Shown in pieces: positions 47,478-57,727 of a stretch of 64,000 nucleotides of DNA. The notes under the pieces are model-generated. The model was given only the letters and a program-made list of their open reading frames with translations, searched no databases and was not told the origin of the DNA. The position numbers were made by a program, and so were the translations under genes. Source of the stretch: Polyporus tsugae (taxonomy: Eukaryota > Basidiomycota > Agaricomycetes > Polyporales > Polyporaceae); assembly GCA_024305745.1 (NCBI GenBank), contig JAHRBS010000014.1, forward strand, positions 69,501 to 133,500, given 5' to 3'. Position 1 is the first letter of the stretch. Every line of letters starts with the position of its first letter.

Positions 47478-49528
47478 ATGGCGGCCGCGACTTTAAATAT
47501 CGACACATCGACGATTGTCTGCGAGTTTCTCACTGAAGTATTCGACATCCTCTCCTTCTCCCTCACCTGCTCTACCTTCAAGCCCATCGCCACCCGGCGC
47601 TTGCTTTCCATGCATCCCGTCTCCCTTAGAGGTGATGCATCAATCCCCCGATTCCATTCATTCCTTTTCGCCAATGCACCTGCCCACACACCCAACGTCC
47701 GTGCGCTCGACATTGATTTCCCCCCCAAGGACAGCGAAAGCTCTCTTCTCCTCGAGATCCTGACCTCGTGTCCACAACTTGAATGCATCTCACTATTTCT
47801 CGGTGATTGCTACCCGAGCTACTTGCCCGACTATACTTCCAACAGGCATGTCATGCGCCATCCAAAGCCTCCGCTCGCTTTCCCTCAAGCACACTGGCCG
47901 GTACACGTGGGCATCCTTCTCACGCCACTCCACGCACCCCTCCGCACGCTCCGTATCCATTGCGGGATCGAGGCGGGCTTATGGGAGCCCGATGCTCTCG
48001 AGCGGCTTCTTTCCTGCCTCGCGCCGACCCTCGAAGAACTAGAGCTCGACAACCTTGTGCTCGACGCAGATGCCCTCCGCACGTCGCCCCGGCCTATCTC
48101 CACCATGACGCAGTATCCGGCCGTGCGCTCGCTCACCGTGTCCAAATTGTTCGGACGGCCGCTGGCCGACCACCTCCGATACCTCTTCCCGGCACTAGAC
48201 GGCACGCTGTCCCTCGGCATGCTCGGGGGACGGTATGGCGAGGCCGCGACCCTCGCCGAAATACGCTGCCTTAACCGCCGCCAAAACCACCAACGCGCCC
48301 AAGGTAACGGCCGAGGCGACTCGGGCGCGCACGTGTGGCCAAAGAAGCTCGACCGGGTCGGATGCGATGTGCACATGTTCTACGCGTTGGGCTTGCGTTG
48401 TCCGATCCGGTTCCTCGTTCTCGACGGTACGGTCACGGCTGATACGCTCCGTTACGCCACGGAAGCCTTGCGCGAGAACCCGGTGCCCCGGCTGAAGCTG
48501 CCGCTCATGCTCGAGCAAAGCGACGACCTCGGCGTGTTCGACGGGCTGTTTCCGCCAGAGGTTGCGGAGACGTTGACGCACCTCACACTCTTCCTGCACT
48601 TGTACTGCGTCCGAGTCAGCCAGGGCGGGCTTGAACAGCAGGCGGCGAGGAGCCTCCTAGTACCGTCTTTGACGTCCGGTGGGACGATCTTCGGGTATGC
48701 CAGTGCGTCAGCCTCTTCGCACCGAAAAAAAAAAAAAAAGCAGACTTACACTTATACGTGCTCGTTTTGCCTGTCGATCGTCTTATTCCGCGGAACACGC
48801 TAGCGTCGTCCCTGCAGCCTCTGCGCAAGCTCACGCACCTCTTCGTCACGTCCCACTCCAACGCCTACCTCGATTCGGACCCTTCGACAAGTTGTTCTCG
48901 GCCCCCCGGGGCTCCGGCCGAGGTCGACTCGGCATTCGTGGGCGCCGTGCGTGCGTCTTCGACCGACTCCGAACTTGAACGCACCGCCGCGGCGCTCGTC
49001 CGTCCGCTCCCATATTTGCAGTGTCTCTTCCTTGTGGCCAGAGGGAACCTCGCGAGACGCGAAGGCGGGTCCCTGGCGAGTCACTGGGAGATACATGAGC
49101 GGTGGCACGCCCTCCGCGCCTACCGCGTCCGCGGCCGAGTCGGAGTCGCCGAGCCTCAGGCTGGCAGCACCAATATAGATGGGACCACCGCGGCGACAGT
49201 GCTAGGCCTACCGGGCGTGGGCGGGGAGCGGGTCCTCGTGGAGTTGCACTCGGACGATGATGTCGCCGAGACGATCCTGGAGGAGGGGCTCGGCTTTCTG
49301 TCGGGCGCGGACGAGGTGAGTGCAGTGGTGTGATGACGCTCAGCTCGATGTTCTGAACTCGGGACGCAGAAAGCGTGCCACATGTATGGTCTTCCGTTGC
49401 ACGTGTCGCTCCTAGCCGCGTCCGGCCCGTCTGAGGAGGAGGAGGAGGAGGAGGAGGAGGAGGAGGAGGAGGAGGAGGAGGAGGAGGATCAACATTCAAC
49501 ACGTGTCTATACGAGCCCCTCGCCATAA
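47478..49528 (+). pseudogene. F-box-like protein gene, copy 1, probably broken
   Basis: Comparison with 54913-56715 shows three exons. Exon 1 starts MAAATLNIDTSTIVCEFL with an F-box-like helix (ILSFSLTCSTFKPIATRRLL) and continues into leucine-rich-repeat-like sequence (LTSCPQLECISL, PTLEELELDNL, AVRSLTV). Exon 2 begins at about 48800 with NTLASSLQPLRKLTHL, and exon 3 is 49370-49528. Two defects stand out. About 100 bases near 47840-47940 are out of frame relative to copy 2 and return to frame later. At the first splice, one base is missing before the donor, and the acceptor CACAG of copy 2 has become CGCGG, so reading runs on to a stop at 48801. Exon 3 contains a run of 18 GAG codons. F-box proteins normally link substrates to SCF ubiquitin ligases. 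Confidence 0.65.
49433..49486 (+). repeat. (GAG)18 microsatellite in exon 3 of F-box copy 1
   Basis: Eighteen GAG triplets lie in frame with exon 3 and would code 18 glutamates close to the C-terminus. Copy 2 has only CTCCTC on its coding strand at the corresponding place and stops shortly after. The tract is therefore an expansion specific to this copy. Confidence 0.8.
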
Positions 49529-50111
49529 CCTCAACGCCGGCCCTCCTGTATCTAAAGCGTCCGTTGTAACCTCCTTACGAACTCTGTACTCAGCACTGGT
49601 GCTATGATCCTTTCTTGGCAAGACTCCACCCTGCTCCTTCCCCCCTAGTCGTATGTATATTCCGTCAATCATACTTGGATGCCGCTGAATCGCCAGCCCG
49701 TAGGGCAAGTTTCGCCAACCTGCGTTACGGTTTTGCAATTGGTCCACCCAGAACGTCTCCATGGGATAGTGTCTTTTTCTTGAGGGTACGTCAGGTTACA
49801 ACGTTGGCACGCACTTTATCTTCAAACTTGTTAAATGGTATATGTCTATGCGGTGTTTTCGGCGCAAGACAAATGGTTGCGATTGAGAGCGTCTGGCCAG
49901 CATGAATGCACGAAGGTTTAGGGGGAGGGAAACCTTCCGCCTGTGAATGCAAATGGAACAACGCAAAACACTATATGGACATACATTTCCACTGGCCGAG
50001 CATGGTACGAAGCAGAGACACAACGTCGTTTCGCATAGCGAGCGTCATACTGTAAACCCAAGTCCGTCGTCCACCTTGGCGTGATTTTTTGGCAGCACGC
50101 GGCCGCTGCGC
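49529..50111. other. Intergenic between F-box copy 1 and SOD2
   Basis: This holds the converging 3' ends of a plus-strand and a minus-strand gene. No further gene or obvious RNA is seen. Confidence 0.5.
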
Positions 50112-51240
50112 TCACTTCGTAGCCGCAGTCAGGCGGCGCTCCGCCTCCTTGAAGTTGATGACGTTCCAGATCGCCGCCAAGTACTACACGGGACGGGAAA
50201 TCAGCCCCTCCCTCACTTCGTAGATGTGAAAAAAAGACGGGAGATAACTCACGTCGGCCTTGACGTTGTAGTACTGGAGGTAGAAGGCGTGCTCCCAGAT
50301 GTCGATGCCGATGATGGGGACGTGGGTGAGGAGCGGGTCTTGGTTCGCGGTGGTGACGATCTCGAGCTTCTTGGTCTCGGGGTTGTAGGCGAGCCAGCCC
50401 CAGCCGGAGCCCTGGATGCCGGCGGTGGTTGTGTTCATCTGCTTCTTGAACGCTGTGAAGCGCGGTCAGTGACGTTTCTACTAGTAATGCAACAGTCCGC
50501 CCCAACACGAGGCAATCGCTACAGTGAGTGACCAAAAGCGCGAATTGGGCAATGGTTCCCTCGCGTTGTGCAAGGACGACCGCTCTCCGGCCATAACCGT
50601 GAGGGTTCGGTGTGCGTTGGCGACGATAAGCAGCGAACGGGATGCACCCGGAACGCGTCATGCCTACACCATCCCGCGCAACTAGCACAGCGAAAGCGTG
50701 TCCTCGCAAGCAACAAAGGTCGCCCCCGGGCACACAAGCACAAGAACGAAACGAGGCGACATACCCTCGACGCTCCCAAAGTCGGCCTCGATCTTCTGCT
50801 TGAGCGGGCCCGCGGGGAGCTCGCCGCCGCCCTTGCCGTTGGGCACGAGGTTCTTCCAGAAGAGGGTGTGGTTGATGTGGCCGCCGCCGTTGAACTTGAG
50901 CGCGGGCTGGAGGCGGATGCGGTCCTTGGGCGAGACGGCCTTGGCGTACGCGTCCTCGGCGGCGTTGAGGCCGTTCACGTACGCTTGGTGGTGCTTCGAG
51001 TGGTGGAGCTCCATGATCTGGCCCGAGATGTGCGGCTCGAGGGCCTGGAGGGATAACCGTCAGCGCGATACTCAATACTTGTGCGGAAGACGAGGGAGAG
51101 AGGAGGGCACACACGTCATAAGGATAGTCGAGAGGGGGGAGGGTGTGGACGCTGCGGGCGGCGAGGGAGAGGGAAGCAGTGGGGACGCGGGCTGCGCGTG
51201 CAGCAGAACGAGCGAGGGTGGTCAGCATAAACATCCTCAT
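50112..51240 (-). CDS. SOD2: Mitochondrial manganese superoxide dismutase
   Basis: Four exons join to about 225 residues. It begins with an Arg/Ala-rich mitochondrial presequence of some 30 residues ([24 protein letters not shown]). Iron/manganese superoxide dismutase marks follow: [43 protein letters not shown] and [20 protein letters not shown]. The metal ligands are His56, His101, Asp186 and His190 in this numbering, all present, and the GGGHINH context is that of the manganese form. It converts superoxide to hydrogen peroxide in the mitochondrial matrix. Length is normal. The start could also be the methionine at 51228 (MLTTLARS), which fits known presequences better; the longer reading adds four residues. 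It is single copy inside the island enclosed by the two F-box-like genes. Confidence 0.95.
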
Positions 51241-51961
51241 CGGCGGGCGGTGGGGAGGAGGGCAGGAGGAGAGGCTTAAGTTTAAGTCGGCCTCGCGACG
51301 TCATCCTTGCGGCACGTGCGGCTAAGTACTCCGATTGGATGACGAGTGCAGTCGGAGTTGTCGGGTCATGTCCTTTGCTCTCTCAGCTCTCCGTGTGCGT
51401 TCAACTCCATGATGAGCGATGTCGATGATCATCGTAGGTACGTCACTCGTTACAAAGGTCAGCGCTCGGCGGTATGATCTGTTCTCCCAATTGTGAACTT
51501 GGCTGCCTGTTCCGACAAGGCTGACGAACGCAGCAGTATTTCGACTCGACACCCGAGCAGCCAACTAGGCTCTAGCCAAGCGTATCATTCGCTAAATTTG
51601 CCTTTGGGCGCATTGGAACAGGCTAGGAAACTGTGAAAGGCAGACATATGTCGCACGAGGAATTTGCGAGCTTGCAATCCAGAGGCCCAGCTCCCGAAGA
51701 GGTCGCAAGAGTGTCCAAGGAAGCAGTTGCGATGGCGGTCGACTGCTGCTTGACGGTGGAGACACTGTCGAAAGTTGTCCTCTACTGACTGGCAGCATGG
51801 GAGCGCGGGACTGCCAGTGCAAGGAGTTGAAACGTTGAGGCTGCGGCCTACAGGCTGCAGTCAAATGGACTTTCCAGGGTACCGACTCCGGACGTGGCCT
51901 CTGGCAGAAGACCATGTCATTTCTGATTGTTAAGAGTATGCATCATCCTTCGCGACGGACG
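51241..51961. other. Intergenic between SOD2 and prefoldin 6
   Basis: This contains the SOD2 promoter side and the 3' side of the next minus-strand gene. The open frame 51592-51915 (-) has no domain, no copy elsewhere and an ordinary composition, so I leave it out. Confidence 0.5.
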
Positions 51962-52535
51962 TCACGCAGCAGCAGGTTGTTGTTGCTGCTGGAGTGCGGC
52001 TTGCATCTCGACGAGCTGGGGGCGGGATGACGGATGGATGTTGAGGCAAGGCGTCAGCGGAAGCGGGTCGGGTGACTGGACGTACCTCCGTTTTCTTTGT
52101 CTCGGACTTGTCACCCAGGTCCTTCAACTGCCCCTCCACCCGTTTGCTGAACCACCGGGAGCTGGTGAATAGTGCGAATAGACGGAGAGAAAGTGAAGGC
52201 GACGCACATTTCGCCTCGGATGAAATCTAAGCGGGTGTCGACGTTCTGCTTCGCTTCCGCCTGGTCCTGCTCGACGAGCACGGGGCCGACGAGTTTGTAC
52301 ACCGTGTTATCCGCCGTCAGTGCGACGAACTCCTATGGGATCATATGGCGCGTAAGTTCCGTTTCGGAAAGGTTATGTGGACGAGGACGGAGGGGCGCAC
52401 CTTCTTGACGAGCTCGTTCTCGGAGAGCTGCGCCTCGAGCTTCTGGCGGGCATCGACGGCGAGCGAGAGGTCATTCTGTAGTTTCTGAAACTCGGCCGAG
52501 GTCGTCTGGAAACGTTCCTGGAGGGCTGCTGCCAT
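51962..52535 (-). CDS. YKE2: Prefoldin subunit 6 (beta-type)
   Basis: Four exons give a protein of about 125 residues. Exon 1 codes MAAALQERFQTTSAEFQKLQ to ELVKK (52535-52401). Exon 2 holds EFVALTADNTVYKLVGPVLV and QNVDTRLDFIRGE. A short exon 3 gives KRVEGQLKDLGDKSETKKTE, and exon 4 ends the protein in a poly-Gln stretch. The pattern of coiled coil, beta-hairpin (NTVYKLVGPVL) and coiled coil is that of beta-type prefoldin subunits. The residues fit Yke2/PFDN6, including the Gln-rich end common in fungi. It is one of six subunits of the jellyfish-shaped complex that passes nascent actin and tubulin to the chaperonin CCT. The third exon's acceptor is the GTTCAG next to CAAACG, which alone keeps the frame. 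It is divergent with VTI1. Confidence 0.92.
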
Positions 52536-52788
52536 CGCGTTCTCGTCGTCTCGCGAGCAGCAGTACTTACTTGCGCCCGTGCGCGTTCTCCGCAGCGTCA
52601 GCCACTCGTCCGAATCAGGCAGTCGGAGCAAACACGGACAAGCACTTCGTGTATGGACGCCGACCGAGTGTGCACTGTGCAGCAGGCTGCGACCAAGTAC
52701 TGCGCCAACATCTTTCCCTCTCACTCCGCCCTAGGTTTTCTCTTCGTCACCGTCTCGTCCTACTCTGCCTAACAGGTCGACAGCCGCG
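52536..52788. promoter_or_regulatory. Divergent promoter of prefoldin 6 and VTI1
   Basis: The two start codons (52535 minus, 52789 plus) face away from each other with 253 bases between. This space must hold both 5' untranslated regions and promoters. Pyrimidine-rich runs occur at 52715-52770 before the VTI1 start. I see no clear TATA box. Confidence 0.6.
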
Positions 52789-54049
52789 ATGGACAACTCT
52801 CCCACCGCCCTCTTCGACTCGTACGAATCAGACTTCAAGCAGATCGTCCACAGCATCCGCGACAAGCTCGAGGGGGATGCGAAGGACGTCCAGGGCGAGC
52901 AGCGCAAGGCCGCGTTGCGGAGGGTTGAGATGGAGCTGGACGAGGCGGACGAGATGGTATGTGTCTGTGTTTGAGTCGAGGGCTGGTGGGAACCGTGTGG
53001 CACTACTTCGCCCGAGGGTTGTTCAATGTCGTGGCCGCTCGTTGTTAGCCTTGCCACGGTTGCATCTCGGACGCTTCAAGAGTTTGCGTGACTTTGTGGA
53101 CCTGTGAATCCGGCCGGCTACTGGTGTAGCTTACCAAAGGCTTCCTCGACATTAGTGTCGGAGATACTCACGAGTCCCTCCACTCCCCCTTCTCCGCACG
53201 GATATGCCTGCTACTCTGCGCCATTTCTACCGGTTAACATGTCACCCTCCCACGAAGCACAATGCTAACGCGCCCCCCCTCCTAGATCGCCCAAATGGAG
53301 ATAGAGATCCAAGGGATCCCCCAATCCCTCCGGCCGTCCTACCAAACCCGCATTAAGGCCTCCAAAGCCGACCTCACGCGCTACAAGAAGCTCTCCAAGG
53401 ACATACACGCGCAGCTCTCCCGCTCCGAGCTACTCGCACGCCCAGGCATCGGCACCGGTGCCCCAACCTCGGACGAGCCCTACGGCGCGAGCGATCGCAC
53501 GCGGCTCCTCGCGGGCACCGCGCTCCTCGAGGACGGGAGCAGGCGGTTGCTTGACAGCCAGCGGATCGCGCTCGAGACGGAGGAGCAGGGCTCGGACATC
53601 CTGAGGAGCCTCCGGGGGCAGCGGGAGCAGATCCAGAATGCAAGGGATACGGTGCGTAATCAGATGTTGTCATGTTCTCAGAAGTTCTTGTCCTCCTCCA
53701 CCTTCCTCGTGTCGTTGCCTTCCTTTCCGCCGCCCGTTGACTGTGGCTGCGACTGCGCCTGCGACTGACCTGCGCGTGTCGTCCTCCTCCAGCTGCAACG
53801 CGCGGATACCTCCATCGATCGCGCGTCGGGCACGCTCAAGAAGATGATTCGACGGTGCGTCCCCCCTCGCCTCCCTCCATCCCCGTTCATTCGCACCGAC
53901 AGATGGGTCTGACGCTCGAACCCTTGCCTTGCCTTGCCTTGCCGCTGCGCGCGTGTAGGATGTACCAGCAGCGCGTCGTCACCGCCGCCATCATCGCCGT
54001 CCTCGTCCTCCTCATACTCGTCATCCTCTACTTCAAGCTCGTCCGCTGA
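52789..54049 (+). CDS. VTI1: Vesicle SNARE of the Vti1 family (Qb)
   Basis: Four exons (52789-52956, 53286-53651, 53793-53854, 53959-54049) give 228 residues. The N-terminal three-helix domain starts MDNSPTALFDSYESDFKQIV. The SNARE helix runs from about residue 135 to 200, with its central glutamine in the LRGQREQIQ stretch and the typical SGTLKKMIRRMYQQR before the membrane anchor. The protein ends in one C-terminal hydrophobic segment (AAIIAVLVLLILVILYF) and FKLVR, making it a tail-anchored protein. Vti1 pairs with several syntaxins in Golgi, endosome and vacuole fusion. The arginine of MIRRM is split by the last intron. The first intron is longer than usual (329 bases). It is single copy and shares a promoter region with prefoldin 6. 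Confidence 0.94.
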
Positions 54050-54912
54050 CCGACCCCGTCCGACTTACGTCGACTTGTTAGTCTAGATTCGGAGCTCCTA
54101 GACCCGGAGCTCCCCATGCGCGCACATGTACAGCATACAGGCTCTGGATCATTGAGGGGGGGGGGGGGGCAGGAGTGCCTCACGTCAGTTTTCTGCTTCC
54201 TGCTTCGGACGGTGGTGGACGTCGACCTGTAAATTATCTATATCCTTCGTACATGGTAGTAGTCTGACTTTGTATTTTTGCATTTGCCTTTCGTGGCATC
54301 GTTCAGACTCCCGGTTCGGCGGAGGGGATGGTCCGTTGGCGCGTGACGTACTCGTGCTCGCCCGCCCCGGGGAGAGGTCGCATTACGAACGAAACCTTTT
54401 CTCCAAACCTTCGTTAGTCCTTTCACGACGCTTCAAACCTTCGTCAGTCCCTTCATGACGCCTCGATTGCCAACCGGGTCGAGGTGTTTCGAATTTCCCT
54501 TCGGCCTAAAACCAGTTTGGATCTCATGCGAACGATCCATACAGTGCGTCCCCGCTTCGTGATAGGTATCGACGTATGACCGCTATGTACATACGTGTCA
54601 CGTTCTGGGCGGACCAACACCTGACGCAGGTCGACAAAATGTATTGTATGGACAGGCCGTTCAGCGAGATGTAACGACTAAGTTAAGTCCTCCTCCCCGC
54701 ACACAGGTCATTTTAATCGTCTGCCGCGAGGACTGACAGAAGGTACCAGGTGCCACACGCGGAGCGAGATGAGCTGTCGAAGGGAAACAATGCGGGAGGG
54801 GGAGCGAAGGGACCTCGGACCAAGAAAGGACGGGAGCACGAACATTAACATTCATTGCGCAAGGATGAGTTATATACTGTGGCAGAACTTGAGAGCTTGA
54901 AGGGCCGTTGGG
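54050..54912. other. Intergenic 3' of VTI1, with a G14 run
   Basis: No gene is seen. A run of 14 G lies at 54156-54169. A near-repeat (AAACCTTCGT.AGTCC.TTCA.GACG) occurs twice at about 54405-54465. The right end is the 3' side of the minus-strand F-box-like gene. Confidence 0.45.
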
Positions 54913-56715
54913 TCAAGCTGAGGAGGCCCGGAGCGATGCGTGCCACGGATAGTCATACATGCGGCACGATATCTGCGTCCCGGAACGTGAAGCTCAGCTT
55001 AAGCCTTCATCCTGTAGCAAGCACCATAAACAACATGGCCACGCTTACCTCCTCTGTGTACGACAGACGGCCCAGCTCTTCCTTCTCTATGATCGTCTCG
55101 GCGACATCGTCCGAGCGCAACTCCACGAGGACCCGCTCTCCAACTTGAAGTTCGCCTTGCAATTGCGTCCCAGGCTCGGCTACGCGGTAGGCATGGAGGG
55201 CGCGCCACCGCTCGTGTATCTGCCAGGTGCGCGCGCTTTTGTTGCGGTACGCGACGTTCCCGCTGGTCACAAGGAAGAGATACCGCAAGGACGAGAGCGG
55301 GCGCACGAGCGCCGCGGCGGTCCCTCCAAAGTCGAACGCGGCCGGGCGGAGGGCCTGCACGAACGCTTCCGGGAGGTGCGCAGGGTAGAGGTGGGTGTTG
55401 GAGTATATTAGGATGTAGAGGTGCGTGAGCCTGTGCAGAGGCGGGAGCGACGCGACGACCTTGTCCTGTGGGATAACATATAGTACAGTACAGGAAGCGA
55501 GGCGATGAGCAGATGTTGTAGCTTTAGTAGTGCGAGGCGGCTGAGGCACATACTTACCCGGAAGCCCGCGATGAGGTCTCGGCCTGCATCCCTCAGTTGC
55601 CCACTATCTCTGGAGTACTCCAAGAAGAGCGCGAGGTGGGTCAACGCCTCCGCCACCAGTTGAGGAAACAGCGCATCAAATGCTGGCATGCCGAGGTTCA
55701 GCTGGAACGACAGCTTCAGCCGGACCACTGGGATCTCACGCAAGGCTTCCGTGGCGTAATGCAGCGTGCCCTTCGTGACAACGCCGAGCATGAGTAGCCG
55801 GATCGGGCACCGCAAGCACAAAGCGTAGAGCATGCGGGGATCGCAGACAGCGACCCGGTCGAGCTTCTTCCACGCGCGCGAGTACGAGTGGTCTCCGCCG
55901 TTTTCGTCGGCGCGTGGGTTGGCAGAGCGTATTTCACATATCTCATCTTCGTTATCCCATGAGACGGCGGTGCTGAGGGAAAGTAAACGGTCGAGTGCCG
56001 GGAAGAGGTGTTGCAGGTGGGCGATCAGCGGCGCCCCCTTGAAGTCGTGCACAGTGAGTGAGCGCACTGCTGGGCACTGCGCTACAGACAGCATCTAAAT
56101 CGGCATCATGTTGAAGAGCTTGAGATCTCTGAGCTCGAGTTCCTCGAGGGTCAGCGCGAAGCGGGGAGGGAACGTCTCGAGGGCCGCAAGGGACCAGCAG
56201 TCTGAGCACGTATCGGGCCCGCAATGGATGGTGAGGGTACGGAGGGGTGCATAGACCTCGCTGAGAAGGACAAGCGCGTCCAACGAGCCCCGATCACGAT
56301 CCATGATAGAGAGCGAACGGAGGCTTTGGGTAGCAGTGATCGCCCGGACGATGGGCAAGTTGGTAGTGTATTGGGGTGGGGAGCATTCGACAAGAGATAC
56401 TGAGAGGCGTTCAAGTTGTGGACATGATGTGAGGATATCGAGGAGAAGAGGGGCCATGCCGTGCGGCGCCGGGAATTCCATGCGGATCGCGCGGACGTGC
56501 GGTGTGTGGGCAAGTGCATTGGCGAAAAGGAATGAATGGAATCGAGGGATTGATGTATCACCTCTAAGGGAGACGGGATGCATGGAAAGCAAGCGCCAGG
56601 TGGCGATGGGCTTGAAGGTGGAGTAGGTGAGAGAGAAGGAGAGGATGTCGGATACTTCAGTAAGAAACTGGCAGACAATCGTCAATGTGTCGATATTTAG
56701 AGTCACGGCCGCCAT
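54913..56715 (-). pseudogene. F-box-like protein gene, copy 2, premature stop
   Basis: Three exons mirror copy 1. Exon 1 starts MAAVTLNIDTLTIVCQFL with the F-box-like ILSFSLTYSTFKPIATWRLL, then LRR-like sequence with LPIVRAITATQSLRSLSIM. An in-frame TAG at 56095-56097 follows MMPI, where copy 1 has a sense codon, and the frame then goes on as MLSVAQCPAVRSLTV to the first donor at 55555. The exon 2 acceptor is a normal CACAG and exon 2 starts DKVVASLPPLHRLTHL. Exon 3 is short and ends HASLRASSA. No splice pair was found that removes the stop. The product would be about 206 residues, or the second half could start at its own ATG. It lies inverted to copy 1 on the far side of the SOD2-VTI1 island. 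Confidence 0.65.
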
Positions 56716-57727
56716 TCTGGGTTTTTGGAGGCTCGTTAGCAGGTCCCAGCGACACGACTAGATGAAGGGCTTGCCGTGAATGTTCCAAGCGAAAGCAGAA
56801 CAAAATGCTTGGTCGGATGTACACTGACAGTTGACGGTTGAGACCAAAGGCTTGTGGCAGCGCCGGCCAGTACACCACGATCGATCTGATAGCGTCGCGA
56901 CCTACCGGCAGGCTGAGCCGCTCGGAAATGAGAGCTGATTGAATTGAGCATACCGACTACCTAACTTGAAGTACGGGCCAGAGGCTGGAGCGCCGAGTGG
57001 TTATTATCGGCCTACCCCCAGTGGTAGGCGTGAGGAAAATGCCGCTCGCATGCATGCTCGTCAGACCCCGTTGGGCCAAACACCGACTCTTCGCTGTGGT
57101 ACACGCAGAGCCTAAGGTAAGACTTCAAGTTCGTGATTGCAATAAGAGCGACCCACTTGTAAATGTACACCTCCGCAATGCCTCGCTGGTGCAGCGTCGG
57201 GAGCGTGCGCCGCACCCACATACAGAACAGGGTGTGTTGCTCCCGCAGCGTCTCGTCGTCATCGTCTGCGAAGTCTTTACGACGCGAATTCGACGGTGCG
57301 GAGGGTACGGAACGCGTTGTGCTCAATACTAGTACTGGATCCAGCTGTTTGGCAGACGTGCCAAACTCCGGCACGTGGGCTGTCATCGTCGGACAAGTAG
57401 GACCCATAACAGCAGCAGAGGTGGAGGAAACGGATACGAATCGCGGTGACTACATATATAGAGAATAGATCGACGTAGTTGAAGAATGCGTGCCACACGG
57501 TCCCATGAGATCAACATGCCACGGGGACTGGTTCGGAACGTGAGGTGGAGACGGAGGAGTCCGATGTCCCCGACTTGCGAGAACAACCGCCGTAGTTGTC
57601 CAACTTCAGCATTGTCATCTTCGGTCATGTAAGTGTGTGAGACGCGTTTGTAGTGGAGGAATCTGAAGTGAAATTTACCGAATAGTTGTTTTTCGCACGT
57701 CCAGCGCTGCCATGAGGGAGGTGTCAA
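56716..57727 (-). other. Possible unknown gene or remnant on the minus strand
   Basis: Between 57407 and 57012 the minus strand has a frame of 131 codons containing DDDDETLREQHTLFCMWVRR, then GIAEVYIYKWVALIAITNL and YLRL. The last part has a closely similar peptide at about 47000-47065. This shared coding-like stretch suggests real ancestry, but I cannot find a full exon model and do not recognise the protein. 56716-57000 is the shared 5' flank of the F-box pair. Confidence 0.35.

Noticed and set aside
51592..51915. 107-codon minus-strand frame between SOD2 and prefoldin 6
   Set aside because: It has no domain, paralogue or splice evidence and falls in the expected promoter region of SOD2.
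54156..54169. G14 run
   Set aside because: A simple homopolymer in intergenic DNA. It could form a quadruplex, but nothing around it supports a function.
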